The position numbers and the translations under genes are program-made. A stretch of DNA of 52,921 nt from DASREM01 sp035652095 (lineage in GTDB: Bacteria > Acidobacteriota > Terriglobia > Terriglobales > Acidobacteriaceae), in the NCBI GenBank assembly GCA_035652095.1, contig DASREM010000018.1, positions 1-52,921 of the forward strand. Direction: 5' to 3'. This document shows, piece after piece, positions 18,822 to 27,405 of the stretch; the stretch's first letter is position 1; the number at the start of each line of letters is the position of its first letter. The notes beneath the pieces were generated by a model. That model was not told the DNA's origin. It saw only the letters and a program-made list of their open reading frames with translations, and made no database searches.

Positions 18822-20021
18822 ATGCTGCGGAAGAATCGCCTGTTCACCCCAGGTCCGACGCCCCTGTTGCCGGCAGCGCAGACCGCGATGGCCTCGTTTG
18901 CGCTGCATCATCGCACGGCTGACTTTCGTGCACTTTTCACCAAAGTCCTTGCCGATATGAAAGAGTTCATCGGCACCAGCAATGACGTGCTGGTGCTGGC
19001 ATCTTCCGGCACCGGCGTCATGGAAGGCGCCATTTCCAACCTGACTTCGCCCGGAGACAAGGTCCTGGTGTTGACTGCGGGAAAGTTCGGAGAGCGCTGG
19101 CGCGATTTAGCCAAAGCGTTTGGGTGCGTTGTGGAGGTGGTCAGCGCTCCCTATGGGCAAACCTTTACCCTGGACGAAGTCCGGCACAAGCTCACGCCCG
19201 ATGTACGCGTCGTTTACGTGCAGGCGACAGAAAGTTCCACCGGCGTGCGCCACGATATTGAAGGTATCTCGAAGTCCGTGCACGACTCCCCGGACACGTT
19301 GCTCGTCGTCGACGCAATCACCGGTCTCGGCACCACTCACTTCGACGTGGACGGATGGGGCGTGGATGTGATCATTGGCGGTTCCCAGAAAGCGCTCATG
19401 ATTCCTCCTGGACTGGCTTATTGCGCCGTAAGCGAGCGCGCCTGGGAGCGCATGGAGAGTGCGAAATCTCCGCGTTACTACTTTGATTTCCGTAAAGAAC
19501 GAAAAGCCGCCGCCAAAGGCGAGTCGGCCTTCACGCCCGCTACCTCACTGTTTGCCGGCTTGGCAGCAGCGCTCGACTTTGTGCGTGAGATGGGGAACGA
19601 CAACCTGGCCGCCGGCCGAGAACTCCTGGTCAATAACGCCGAACTTGCCGCGGAGATGACTCGTGCCGGGGCGCAAGCGTTGGGGCTGAAGCTGTTCGCA
19701 CCCTCTGCTCCCAGCGCCGCCCTGACCGCGATCGCGTCTCCGGCGGCAGTCGATTCGGGAGCAATCGTGAAGGAATTCCGGGAGAAATTCTCCGCGGTGG
19801 TCGCCAACGGGCAAGGGGAGATGAAGGGCCAACTGTTCCGTATCGCGCACATTGGTTATTACGATTATCTCGACACGATTGGCATCCTCGCGGCCTTGGA
19901 ACATGTGATGGCGGCGGTCAGCAAGAAAGGCGTCGAATATGGGGCCGCAGTCGCCGCGGCCCAGGAAGTGTTTGCCCGTCGCGAACTGAAAACTGCGACG
20001 CTGGCGGGCGTCGAGCGCTAA
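18822..20021 (+). CDS. Class V aminotransferase (alanine-glyoxylate / phosphoserine type)
   Basis: A 399-residue fold-type I PLP enzyme. Signatures: LFTPGPTPLLP at the N-terminus, the phosphate loop ASSGTGVMEGAI, VVDAITGLGTT with the PLP-binding Asp, and GSQKALMIPPGLA with the Schiff-base Lys. It is related to serine-pyruvate/alanine-glyoxylate transaminases. It lies 14 bases upstream of serA on the same strand, so I infer that it supplies the phosphoserine or serine transamination step in place of a classical SerC, which is not seen in the window. AAGGA lies eight bases before the ATG. The last 25 residues are an Ala-rich extension. Confidence 0.9.
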   Translation: MLRKNRLFTPGPTPLLPAAQTAMASFALHHRTADFRALFTKVLADMKEFIGTSNDVLVLASSGTGVMEGAISNLTSPGDKVLVLTAGKFGERWRDLAKAFGCVVEVVSAPYGQTFTLDEVRHKLTPDVRVVYVQATESSTGVRHDIEGISKSVHDSPDTLLVVDAITGLGTTHFDVDGWGVDVIIGGSQKALMIPPGLAYCAVSERAWERMESAKSPRYYFDFRKERKAAAKGESAFTPATSLFAGLAAALDFVREMGNDNLAAGRELLVNNAELAAEMTRAGAQALGLKLFAPSAPSAALTAIASPAAVDSGAIVKEFREKFSAVVANGQGEMKGQLFRIAHIGYYDYLDTIGILAALEHVMAAVSKKGVEYGAAVAAAQEVFARRELKTATLAGVER

Positions 20022-20035
20022 CGCGGAGAGGAACC

Positions 20036-21628
20036 ATGAAGGTTGTAGTAGCCGAGAAGATTTCAAACTCCGCGATGGACCTGTTGCGTGAGCCGCGCTG
20101 GACGATCGTCACTCCCGACCAACTGGATGGGAAATTGCCTTCGCAACTGGAGTCGGCGGATGCGTTGATCGTGCGCTCGGCGGTGCAGGTGGATGAATCT
20201 CTCCTCGAGCATGCCGGCAAGCTGCGAGTCATAGGCCGTGCCGGCGTGGGCGTCGACAATATCGACCTCGATGCCGCCACTCGCAAAGGCATCGCAGTCA
20301 TGAACACTCCGGGAGCGAATGCCACCGCGGTCGCCGAGCACACGCTGGCGATGATGCTGGCCATGGCCCGCCATCTCTGTCGCGCCGATCGCCTCATGCA
20401 CAACGGCAAGTGGGAGAAGAAGTCCCTGCAAGGCACTGAATTACGCGGGAAAACCCTCGGCATTGTCGGGCTGGGCCGCATTGGCATGGAAGTTGCCCGG
20501 CGGGCGCGCGCCCTGGGCATGGGCATCCTGGCTCACGATCCTTTCGTTTCTCCGGTGGTGGCGAAAGAGCAGGGAATTCAGATGTCGGACCTCGACGCCA
20601 TCTATTCAGGCGCCGACTACATCACATTGCATGTGGGACTCACGCCTCAAACTACCGGCATGATCAATGCCGAGTCACTCGCGAAAATGAAGCCGGGCGT
20701 GCGCCTGGTGAACTGTGCGCGCGGAGAGTTGATCCAGGAACCCGATCTGGCTGCGACCCTGGCGCAGGGTCAGGTGGCGGGCGCGGCCCTCGATGTCTTT
20801 TCGGAGGAGCCGCCCAGCAACTCGCCCTTTGCCGCGATGGAAAACGTCATCCTCACACCCCATATCGCCGGGTCCACCCACGAAGCGCAGGAGGCGGTCG
20901 GATACCAGATCGCGTTGCAGGTCAAAGAATATTTGAAAGACGGCGTCATCCAGAATGCGGTGAACGTGCCCTCGGTTTCGCACGACGAATACATCGAACT
21001 GCAGCCCTACATCATTCTCGCGGAGCGCTTGGGCGCCTTCATTGCCCAGGCCAGCGATGGCGCATTCCAGGAGATATCCTTGCGCTATAGCGGCCACATT
21101 GCGGAGTGGAAAACGGAACTGATTCGCAATGCCGCAGTCAAAGGCATCCTGAACCAGGCTCTCGAAGAGAAAGCGAATCTGGTGAACGCGGCCGCGATTG
21201 CCGAATCCCGCGGCTTTGCCATTCATGAGGCGCGTAAGCCGAAAAGTTCCAAGGGAGGAGCGGGAAGTGTCCTGTCACTTCTGCTGCGGACCAGCAGCGA
21301 AGAGCACCTGGTGAAAGGCGCGGTGCTGCACGAGCGCGCGCCGCGCTTGCTGAACATTGACGGGATTGATATCGAGGCCCCGCTGGAACGCAACCTCATT
21401 TACCTGCGCAACCGCGACGTGCCCGGCGTGATTGGCCAGATCGGCACCATTCTCGGCGAGCACAAGATCAATATCGCGGATTTTTCGCTGGGGCGCCGCG
21501 TCGCCAATGGCAAGCCGCAGGAAGCGGTCGCAGTGGTTCACATCGATGGCCGAGTTCCCGACGCCGTGCTGCGCGAATTGAAGACACTGCCGGCCATTCA
21601 CCAGGCCAAAGCCATCTGCCTGTTCTGA
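20036..21628 (+). CDS. serA: D-3-phosphoglycerate dehydrogenase
   Basis: SerA oxidises 3-phosphoglycerate to 3-phosphohydroxypyruvate, the first step of serine synthesis. The 530-residue long form is seen: substrate domain (VIGRAGVGVDNIDL), NAD domain with GLGRIGMEVARRA, the catalytic region NCARGELI and TPHIAGSTHEAQ, the intervening ASB domain (about residues 320-450) and a C-terminal ACT domain (NRDVPGVIGQIGTILGEHKINIADF) that normally senses serine. Linkage to the aminotransferase gives a two-step serine operon. GAGAGGA precedes the ATG. Confidence 0.97.
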   Translation: MKVVVAEKISNSAMDLLREPRWTIVTPDQLDGKLPSQLESADALIVRSAVQVDESLLEHAGKLRVIGRAGVGVDNIDLDAATRKGIAVMNTPGANATAVAEHTLAMMLAMARHLCRADRLMHNGKWEKKSLQGTELRGKTLGIVGLGRIGMEVARRARALGMGILAHDPFVSPVVAKEQGIQMSDLDAIYSGADYITLHVGLTPQTTGMINAESLAKMKPGVRLVNCARGELIQEPDLAATLAQGQVAGAALDVFSEEPPSNSPFAAMENVILTPHIAGSTHEAQEAVGYQIALQVKEYLKDGVIQNAVNVPSVSHDEYIELQPYIILAERLGAFIAQASDGAFQEISLRYSGHIAEWKTELIRNAAVKGILNQALEEKANLVNAAAIAESRGFAIHEARKPKSSKGGAGSVLSLLLRTSSEEHLVKGAVLHERAPRLLNIDGIDIEAPLERNLIYLRNRDVPGVIGQIGTILGEHKINIADFSLGRRVANGKPQEAVAVVHIDGRVPDAVLRELKTLPAIHQAKAICLF

Positions 21629-21694
21629 CAAGTGCCTGACATCTGGCAGTTACCGCTCTGGTAAATTGATACCTGCATCCGCGAGAGGAGATGA

Positions 21695-22306
21695 ATGCTG
21701 AAACGCGCAAGCCTGTTCTTTGTAATTCTGATTTTGACATCCCTTGCTGCGGCCGAGGATTACGGCCGCTTTGATTTCAGCCTCGCCGCTGCTGCCGGCC
21801 TGAGCAAGCAATCCAGCGGCAATCAGGTCACGCTTAAGCCCACGCAAGGCGGCGGCGTGCTGGTCTCAGGCCGCGTGCGTTTCGGCGCCAGGAGCGCGCT
21901 GGAATTTGATTACAGCCGCATCCTCAACACGCAAAAATTCGAAGCGCCGCCGTTTTTCTATAACTTCAACACCAGCGTCCGCGAGTACACCGGCGCTTAT
22001 GTCTTCACACCGTTTAAGACCGGGAAATGGGAACCATTCCTGCTCGCGGGCATCGGTGCGCTCTCGTTTTATCCCCGCATTACGTATCTCAATGGCGTCC
22101 AGACGATTTACAGCAGCGTGAATCAAACCCAGTTTGCCTACGTGTACGGTGCGGGAACGGACTACCACGCATGGAAGTGGATCTTTGTTCGCGCGCAATA
22201 CCGGGGCATTATCTACAAGGCGCCCGATTTCAAGCTCACCAACCTGTTCACCGGGGCGCACGGGCACCTGGCGGAGCCTTCCATCGGACTGGTATTCAGA
22301 TTCTAG
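21695..22306 (+). CDS. Outer-membrane beta-barrel protein
   Basis: The 203-residue product has a signal peptide (FFVILILTSLAAA, cleavage near AAAEDY) followed by about eight amphipathic strands rich in Tyr and Phe with paired turns (FEFDYSR-type and FLLAGIGALSFYP), ending in LVFRF with a C-terminal Phe needed for BAM-dependent insertion. It resembles the small OmpA/OmpX-like barrel group; no specific function is visible. GAGAGGAG precedes the ATG. Its stop overlaps the convergent protease gene by four bases. Confidence 0.85.
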   Translation: MLKRASLFFVILILTSLAAAEDYGRFDFSLAAAAGLSKQSSGNQVTLKPTQGGGVLVSGRVRFGARSALEFDYSRILNTQKFEAPPFFYNFNTSVREYTGAYVFTPFKTGKWEPFLLAGIGALSFYPRITYLNGVQTIYSSVNQTQFAYVYGAGTDYHAWKWIFVRAQYRGIIYKAPDFKLTNLFTGAHGHLAEPSIGLVFRF

Positions 22307-23424
22307 GAATTCAAGGCCGCTTTGCGGAGCTTGCGGCTCTCGGCCAGCAGCGCCATCGAGTGCATCAGGTTCTGCAGGGTGACGATGCCCACCAGCCTCT
22401 GATCTTCGACCACCGGGATAATGCTGAGATTGCGCGCAGTGAGCTTGCGGAACGCCGACGCCAAAGATTCCTTCTTCTGCGCAACTTCGAAGATGCGGTT
22501 CATGACTGCCTGTACGTAGCCATTGCCCTCCGCCCGGAGCGCATCCAGAATCTTCTGTCGCGAGATCACGCCCACCATGTCGCTGCCGCGGATGACAGGG
22601 AAGTCGTCCTGCAGCGAGTGAACTGCTTTCTCCAACGCGTCTTCCAGTGTGTCGGCGGGCGAGAGCGTGGCGAAGTCGGTCAGCATCACGTCTTCCAGGT
22701 GCACTGTTTCGAGTACCGACTGAAACACCGCCGAGCGGTCCTCGAGTTGAGCTGCGACGAACAGGAAGAAGCCGATGACAATCAGCCAGATGTTGACCAG
22801 CATCCCGGTCAGCATAAACAGCATTGCAAAGGTCTGGCCGATAGATACTGCCCTGCGCGTGGCGCGAACTGCATCCATTTTCCGCGAAAATAGCGCCCGC
22901 AGCACCCGGCCGCCATCCATGGGATAAGCAGGCAGCAGGTTGAACGCAGCAAGCCAGATGTTCACCCATACCAGGCTGCGCGGCAGATTTCCGGAAAAGA
23001 CCCATGGCCTGGCCCAGAGCTGAATTTCTGGCGCGACCGCGAGCAGGATGCTGCCCGCGACAAATGCAACTGCCAGGTTCACCAACGGCCCGGCCAGCGC
23101 GATCCGGATGTCCCGCTTCCAGCTTCCAGCCTGTGCATCCAGGCGCTGCCGCGTCTCGTCCAGCAGCGTTACCCCGCCGATGGGAAGCAAAACGATCGCT
23201 TTGGCGGGGATGCCGGCGTGCATGCCCAGCAGCGAGTGCCCGAGCTCGTGCAGCACCACCGAGGCAAAGATGATCCCCACCAGCGCCAGCCCTCGCTGCG
23301 TGTCTACCCTGCCACGAGCCGCCGATTCGGTAAGCAGCACGAAGGCCAGCAGAAAAAGAAAGGTCAGATGGACGCGTAACTCGACTCCCAGAATGCGTCC
23401 TACCGGAATGGACCAGCTCCTCAT
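22303..23424 (-). CDS. Site-2 protease family metalloprotease with two CBS domains
   Basis: A 373-residue intramembrane zinc protease of the M50 group. The zinc-binding HELGH lies in ASVVLHELGHSLLG, and the third ligand in LLPAYPMDGGRVLRAL; about six membrane helices surround them. The C-terminal half carries two CBS domains (VMLTDFATLSPADTLEDAL and IFEVAQKKESLASAF), which usually bind adenosine nucleotides, so the protease may be gated by energy charge. This architecture matches the Rip3/SpoIVFB-like subgroup. Targets (anti-sigma factors or other membrane proteins) are not apparent nearby. Confidence 0.93.
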   Translation of the reverse strand: MRSWSIPVGRILGVELRVHLTFLFLLAFVLLTESAARGRVDTQRGLALVGIIFASVVLHELGHSLLGMHAGIPAKAIVLLPIGGVTLLDETRQRLDAQAGSWKRDIRIALAGPLVNLAVAFVAGSILLAVAPEIQLWARPWVFSGNLPRSLVWVNIWLAAFNLLPAYPMDGGRVLRALFSRKMDAVRATRRAVSIGQTFAMLFMLTGMLVNIWLIVIGFFLFVAAQLEDRSAVFQSVLETVHLEDVMLTDFATLSPADTLEDALEKAVHSLQDDFPVIRGSDMVGVISRQKILDALRAEGNGYVQAVMNRIFEVAQKKESLASAFRKLTARNLSIIPVVEDQRLVGIVTLQNLMHSMALLAESRKLRKAALNS

Positions 23425-23529
23425 TGGTAACCTGCAACCCCTCTACACCATTCTATATTTATTTAGACGCGGGGCTCGGGACCGAAGGTGCCAACTTTCA
23501 TTCGAAGGTGCTAGAACTCCGAGAACGAT

Positions 23530-24096
23530 ATGCGAGTGATTGCCGGCACATACCGCAGCCGTCCGCTTCATTCCCTGCGCGGGATGGACATCCGTCCCAC
23601 TTCGGACCGCCTGCGCGAGACCCTCTTCGATGTGTTGTGCGCCGGCGATCCCTCATCTCTGGAAGGCACTGTATGGCTCGACCTGTTTGCCGGTACGGGA
23701 GCGGTCGGCATTGAAGCCCTGAGCCGCGGGGCTGCCATGGTCTACCTGGTTGATTCGTCGGTCAAAGCCGCCGAACTGGTCCGAGAAAACCTGGCGGGCC
23801 TGGGCATCGCGTCGGGATTCCAGGTCATGAAGCTGGAAGCGTCGCGGGCCATCGACCGCCTTGAGAAGCAGGGACTCGCGGTGGATTACATCTTCCTCGA
23901 CCCGCCGTATCGCATGGAGGACGTCTACTCTCAGACGCTATATGGTCTGGCCGAGTCAACCTTGCTGAAGCCAGCAGGACTGGTAATCGTCGAGCATCAA
24001 AAGCGATTTGATCCCGGAGAGAAGTTCGGAGCTCTAAAGCGGTTCCGTGTCCTGGAACAGGGCGATGCAGCCCTGAGCTTTTACCGGCGCGGGTGA
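23530..24096 (+). CDS. rsmD: 16S rRNA (guanine-966-N2) methyltransferase
   Basis: The 188-residue class I methyltransferase starts MRVIAGTYRSRPL and has the RsmD features RPTSDRLRETLFDVL, motif I LDLFAGTGAVGIEALSRGA and the catalytic FLDPPY. It modifies G966 during 30S assembly. Its ATG is about 105 bases from the divergent protease gene. In many genomes coaD follows rsmD; here it does not. Confidence 0.95.
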   Translation: MRVIAGTYRSRPLHSLRGMDIRPTSDRLRETLFDVLCAGDPSSLEGTVWLDLFAGTGAVGIEALSRGAAMVYLVDSSVKAAELVRENLAGLGIASGFQVMKLEASRAIDRLEKQGLAVDYIFLDPPYRMEDVYSQTLYGLAESTLLKPAGLVIVEHQKRFDPGEKFGALKRFRVLEQGDAALSFYRRG

Positions 24097-24177
24097 ACCT
24101 CGGTACTGTGGCCCCTTAAAATCACCAAGCGGGACGCCACACCGATCGCGGCTGTAGAGACGCAACTCAGCTGCCTG

Positions 24178-24729
24178 TTACATCAGCAATTCTGGCGCTC
24201 GGGAGACCAGCGGGTGCTGCATTTCCTGCAACTCGTTCTTCACCTGGTTCAGGCCGAACACGCACTGCTCAAAGTTCCGTGACAGGCTGGCAAACAACGG
24301 CGCTACTTTGGCGTATTCGAAGTGCTCGAACTTGGAGACGATGTAGTAGCTCTCCTTCCCCGCCTTCATCCAGTCAATAAAATTTTCCACGCGGTGCTTG
24401 CGCAGGTGCAGATGGTTGATACTCTCGGGGAACATCCCGGTGAAGAACAAGGTGTAGTCGCCGATGTGCTTGCGCACCTGGCGCTCGCGGTCAAACGACG
24501 GAGCCGGCCCGAATACCGGATTCGATTCGATCAGCATCTCTCCCACGTCCGACAATTGGCGTCCATTGTTCGCGCGAATCTTGAACAACTGCTCGCTATC
24601 GCAGAATTCTGCCAGCAGCTGAGAAACATAGTTCACGATTTGCGGGTCACGAATTCCAATTTCATGGGCGTAGTGTCTTCCCACCATCTCCAAGAACAAC
24701 TGCTGTAGCGGATGCGATTCCGGAATCAT
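24178..24729 (-). CDS. Conserved-looking hypothetical protein
   Basis: A 183-residue mainly helical, soluble protein with no signal peptide. I do not recognise a named domain. Features include the segment FFTGMFPESINHLHLRKHRVENFIDWMKAGKESYYIVS, shown here only as its start FFTGMFPESI, with many aromatic and charged residues, which suggests a globular fold. AAGGAG lies about nine bases before the ATG, and the base composition matches the neighbours, so the gene is probably real. It is divergent from ridA across a 250-base region. Confidence 0.7.
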   Translation of the reverse strand: MIPESHPLQQLFLEMVGRHYAHEIGIRDPQIVNYVSQLLAEFCDSEQLFKIRANNGRQLSDVGEMLIESNPVFGPAPSFDRERQVRKHIGDYTLFFTGMFPESINHLHLRKHRVENFIDWMKAGKESYYIVSKFEHFEYAKVAPLFASLSRNFEQCVFGLNQVKNELQEMQHPLVSRAPELLM

Positions 24730-24980
24730 TCGTCAGGGCTCCTTCCCCACAGAACCGGCGCCTGGTACGCCGTTCAACCTTCCTTGCGCGACTTGATATA
24801 ACACCTCGTTGACGAAAGCAAGTGACTTTTGTAAGTCCTCGCAAGTCGTGCGCACTTAATTAGAACGCACAACCCGCAACAAGGTTTCATCGCGCTGAAA
24901 TTAGCAGCCAGTCACGGTCAGTGCTAATCAGAAAACCTCGGGTTTCGATAGAATTATCGGCTGCACAAGGAGATCTGTTC

Positions 24981-25373
24981 ATGGAACGCACGAATATTTC
25001 TGGCAATTCCCCCTATGAACCTATCGTCGGCTATTCGCGGGCGGTTCGCGTGGGTACACAGATTCATGTAGCTGGGACCACCGCGACCGGTATGGACGGA
25101 AAAATCGTCGGGCCGGGCGATGCGTACGCGCAGGCGGTGCAGGTGCTCAAGAACATCGAAGCCGCGCTGCGGAAAGCGGGAGCGAGCATGAATGACGTGG
25201 TTCGCACCCGGATTTTCGTCACCAACATCGCGGACTGGGAGAAGGTTGGCAAGGCGCACGGCGACTTCTTTCGCGACATCCGGCCCGCCGCGACGTTGCT
25301 CCAGGTGAGCGCTCTGGTTTCGCCGGAGATGCTGGTTGAAATCGAAGTCGACGCGATTGTGGGGCAAGAGTAG
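24981..25373 (+). CDS. RidA-family (YjgF/YER057c/UK114) protein
   Basis: The 130-residue protein shows the family pattern YSRAVRVGTQIHVAGTTATG, LKNIEAALRKAGASMNDVVRTRIFVTN and RPAATLLQVSALVSPEMLVEIE, with the active-site Arg in VRTRIFV. RidA enzymes hydrolyse reactive enamine or imine intermediates made by PLP enzymes; this one, with the ALVSPEMLVEIEVDAIV tail, is closest to the broad Rid subgroups and the exact activity is open. ATG 24981 has AAGGAGA eight bases upstream. It lies 27 bases before a secreted amidohydrolase, forming an operon. Confidence 0.92.
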   Translation: MERTNISGNSPYEPIVGYSRAVRVGTQIHVAGTTATGMDGKIVGPGDAYAQAVQVLKNIEAALRKAGASMNDVVRTRIFVTNIADWEKVGKAHGDFFRDIRPAATLLQVSALVSPEMLVEIEVDAIVGQE

Positions 25374-25400
25374 AATCCTCAAACTTCGGGGAACTCCACT

Positions 25401-26726
25401 ATGAAAATGATCCTCCGCATCCTGGTCTGCTTGTGCCTGGTGACAGTTTCACTCGCACAGCAAGACATGACGAAATCGTCCGGCGCCACCCTGATCGCGA
25501 TCAAGGCCGGAACGCTGATCGATGGCAAAGCCGATTCGCCCGCACATGACAAGATCATCCTGGTACGTGGCAACCGCATCGAGAGCGTTTCCGACGCGGG
25601 CGCGGCGATTCCTGCCGGAGCAATGGTGATTGATCTCTCCCATGCCACCGTGCTTCCCGGGCTCATCGATTCTCACACCCACATTTTTTTGCAGGGGGAA
25701 GATCCGGCTGAAGGCGGATACGACGCGAACATCCTCAAATACCCGCTTGCCTTTCGTGCCGCGCGGGCGGCGGTCTCCGCCCGCCGCGCGCTAGAGCAGG
25801 GTTTCACCACCCTGCGCGACGTTGAGACCGAAGGCGCGGGGTACGGCGATGTCGGCATCAAGCAGGCCATCGAAGGCGGTTACATTCCGGGGCCGAGAAT
25901 GTATGTCGCCACTCGCGCCCTTTCCACCACCGGCGGTTATCCCCTGGAAGGATATGCTCCGGAGTTGGAGATGCCCAAAGGCGTGCAGATCGCCGATGGC
26001 CCGGTGGAAATGCGCAAGGCAACACGCGAGCAGCTTGATCATGGCGCGGACTGGATCAAGGTCTACATGACTCATCGCTCGTGGGTGGGCAAGAACGGAG
26101 AACTCGCCTCGCAGCCGACGCTCACGCTGGAAGAACTGAAAGCGGTGGTGGACGAGACTCACGGCTGGGGCAGGAAGGTCGCTTGCCACGCCTACAGTGG
26201 GATCGGCTTGCAGCGCGCGCTCGATGGGGGCTGCGACTCGATCGAGCACGGTCTGCAGATGACCGATGCCCAGATCGCGCAGATGGTGAAGCAGGGCACC
26301 TGGTACTGTCCGACACTGAGCGTTTATTACACCGACTGGGCTCCCGCCGACAGCGACGCAGGGAAGCGCGATCGACTGCGCGCCTCGGCGCATGAAGAAT
26401 CGTTTCGCAAAGCCCTGAAAGCCGGGGTGAAGATTGTCTTCGGCACCGACATCGGCGGAATCCCGTGGACCGAGCCGATCGCTCAAGAGTTTCCCCGCAT
26501 GGTACAGCTGGGCATGTCGCCAATGAACGTGATCAGAAGCGCGACCTCGCGCGCGGCGGAGATGCTCGAAGCGCAAGGCCAAATCGGAGTGGTAGCGCCG
26601 GGCGCCTACGCCGACATCGTCGCCGTTCCCGGAGATCCGCTGGCCGATATCAAGCGACTGGGCAACGTGCAGTTTGTGATGAAAGACGGGAAGGTGTTCA
26701 AGAGCGACGGGAAGTTTGTCTACTAA
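25401..26726 (+). CDS. Secreted metal-dependent amidohydrolase (Xaa-Pro dipeptidase / imidazolonepropionase-like)
   Basis: A 441-residue member of the amidohydrolase superfamily with signal peptide ILVCLCLVTVSLA. Metal ligands are visible: HxH in DSHTHIF, the Lys in DWIKVYMTH, His in KVACHAYSG, His in SIEHGLQM and the Asp in FGTDIGG. The group includes secreted prolidase-like and carboxypeptidase-like enzymes; the substrate cannot be assigned. A close paralogue lies at 30021-31301. The stop codon sits inside a 28-bp perfect palindrome. Confidence 0.9.
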   Translation: MKMILRILVCLCLVTVSLAQQDMTKSSGATLIAIKAGTLIDGKADSPAHDKIILVRGNRIESVSDAGAAIPAGAMVIDLSHATVLPGLIDSHTHIFLQGEDPAEGGYDANILKYPLAFRAARAAVSARRALEQGFTTLRDVETEGAGYGDVGIKQAIEGGYIPGPRMYVATRALSTTGGYPLEGYAPELEMPKGVQIADGPVEMRKATREQLDHGADWIKVYMTHRSWVGKNGELASQPTLTLEELKAVVDETHGWGRKVACHAYSGIGLQRALDGGCDSIEHGLQMTDAQIAQMVKQGTWYCPTLSVYYTDWAPADSDAGKRDRLRASAHEESFRKALKAGVKIVFGTDIGGIPWTEPIAQEFPRMVQLGMSPMNVIRSATSRAAEMLEAQGQIGVVAPGAYADIVAVPGDPLADIKRLGNVQFVMKDGKVFKSDGKFVY

Positions 26727-26748
26727 TGTTCCCGCGGGAACATTAGTA
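26721..26748. repeat. 28-bp perfect palindrome over the amidohydrolase stop codon
   Basis: The half-site TACTAATGTTCCCG is followed at once by its exact reverse complement. It contains the TAA stop at 26724-26726. As RNA it would fold into a stem of up to about 12 pairs with a tight loop. No T-tract follows, so a factor-independent terminator is unlikely; a dimeric protein site or an mRNA 3' end stabiliser is possible. Confidence 0.85.
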
Positions 26749-26754
26749 CGTACA

Positions 26755-26783
26755 TTGGCGTAGCTACTGACGAACGTCATAAT
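26755..26783 (+). promoter_or_regulatory. Putative promoter with TGACG-AA-CGTCA palindrome
   Basis: TTGGCG (26755-26760), a 17-base spacer and CATAAT (26778-26783) fit a sigma-70 promoter. The palindrome TGACGAACGTCA (26768-26779) overlaps the spacer and the start of the -10, where a repressor could act. The leader to the next gene would be about 150 bases and holds several potential hairpins. Confidence 0.45.
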
Positions 26784-26940
26784 TCTCGGCAAGTAGCGTG
26801 CAGCCATCGGGTTAAGGACCGGTGACGACGGGTTGGCACAGGCTGCCGGGAGTGACGGCATTAGAAGCCACGTATCGCGGTTTCGAAGCCGTGAGCGGTC
26901 GGGCGGTCCCCGTCAGCGCCACTGGAGAAGTGAACGGATT

Positions 26941-27324
26941 ATGATCCCGCGTAGTCCTCGACAGCTTACGGAACAGGAGTTCGGGTGTCTGGAGCGATTC
27001 GCTGTTTTTGAAATCTCACTCGACGAGTTGCGCTCCTGTCTCCGGCACGTCATGCGCTTCGACTTTGACGCTGCTGAGCATGAAGGAAAGCGCTGGATGA
27101 AGAATAACTTCATTGCTCCAGAGCCGGGGGTGATGATAACAAAGCAGCACATCGAAGACGCGCTCAGCAAGAGGAGAGACGGAAAGATCACGGAAGGCCA
27201 GCTCGTAGAGTGGGCGACCATGGTGCTCATGAACCACGCTTACGAGTTCGATGAAAAGGACGAAGACTTCATAGCCCAGTGGCTGAATGACATCAGCTTC
27301 GACCTTCATCCGTTCCCGGAGTGA
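26941..27324 (+). CDS. Hypothetical protein, 127 residues
   Basis: A soluble, acidic, helical protein with a central LRSCLRHVMRFDFDAAEHEGKRW-type stretch and an acidic C-terminus (YEFDEKDEDFIAQWLNDISF). No recognised domain. The ATG at 26941 is chosen because residues upstream in the frame are Arg/Ser/Gly-rich and look non-coding. A promoter and a structured leader lie upstream. It is the first item of a stretch that contains repeats and a RAYT unit, and it could be accessory. Confidence 0.6.
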   Translation: MIPRSPRQLTEQEFGCLERFAVFEISLDELRSCLRHVMRFDFDAAEHEGKRWMKNNFIAPEPGVMITKQHIEDALSKRRDGKITEGQLVEWATMVLMNHAYEFDEKDEDFIAQWLNDISFDLHPFPE

Positions 27325-27349
27325 TCTACCTAAGAGGGGGACACATCCA

Positions 27350-27377
27350 CAGCTCCACTTCTCGCCAAAGACGCGAC
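27350..27377. repeat. Left copy of a 28-bp direct repeat
   Basis: Matches the segment at 28858-28885 at 27 of 28 positions in the same orientation (starts CAGCTCCACTT, ends ACGCGAC). The two copies bracket the GloVer gene, about 1.5 kb apart. Confidence 0.8.
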
Positions 27378-27405
27378 GAAGGGGTCACCCTGCAGCCGCC
27401 GACGT

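Noticed and set aside
21866..23437. 523-residue minus-strand frame
   Set aside because: It covers the outer-membrane and protease genes in another frame, and its composition is Gly/Arg/Ala-rich without any family signature.
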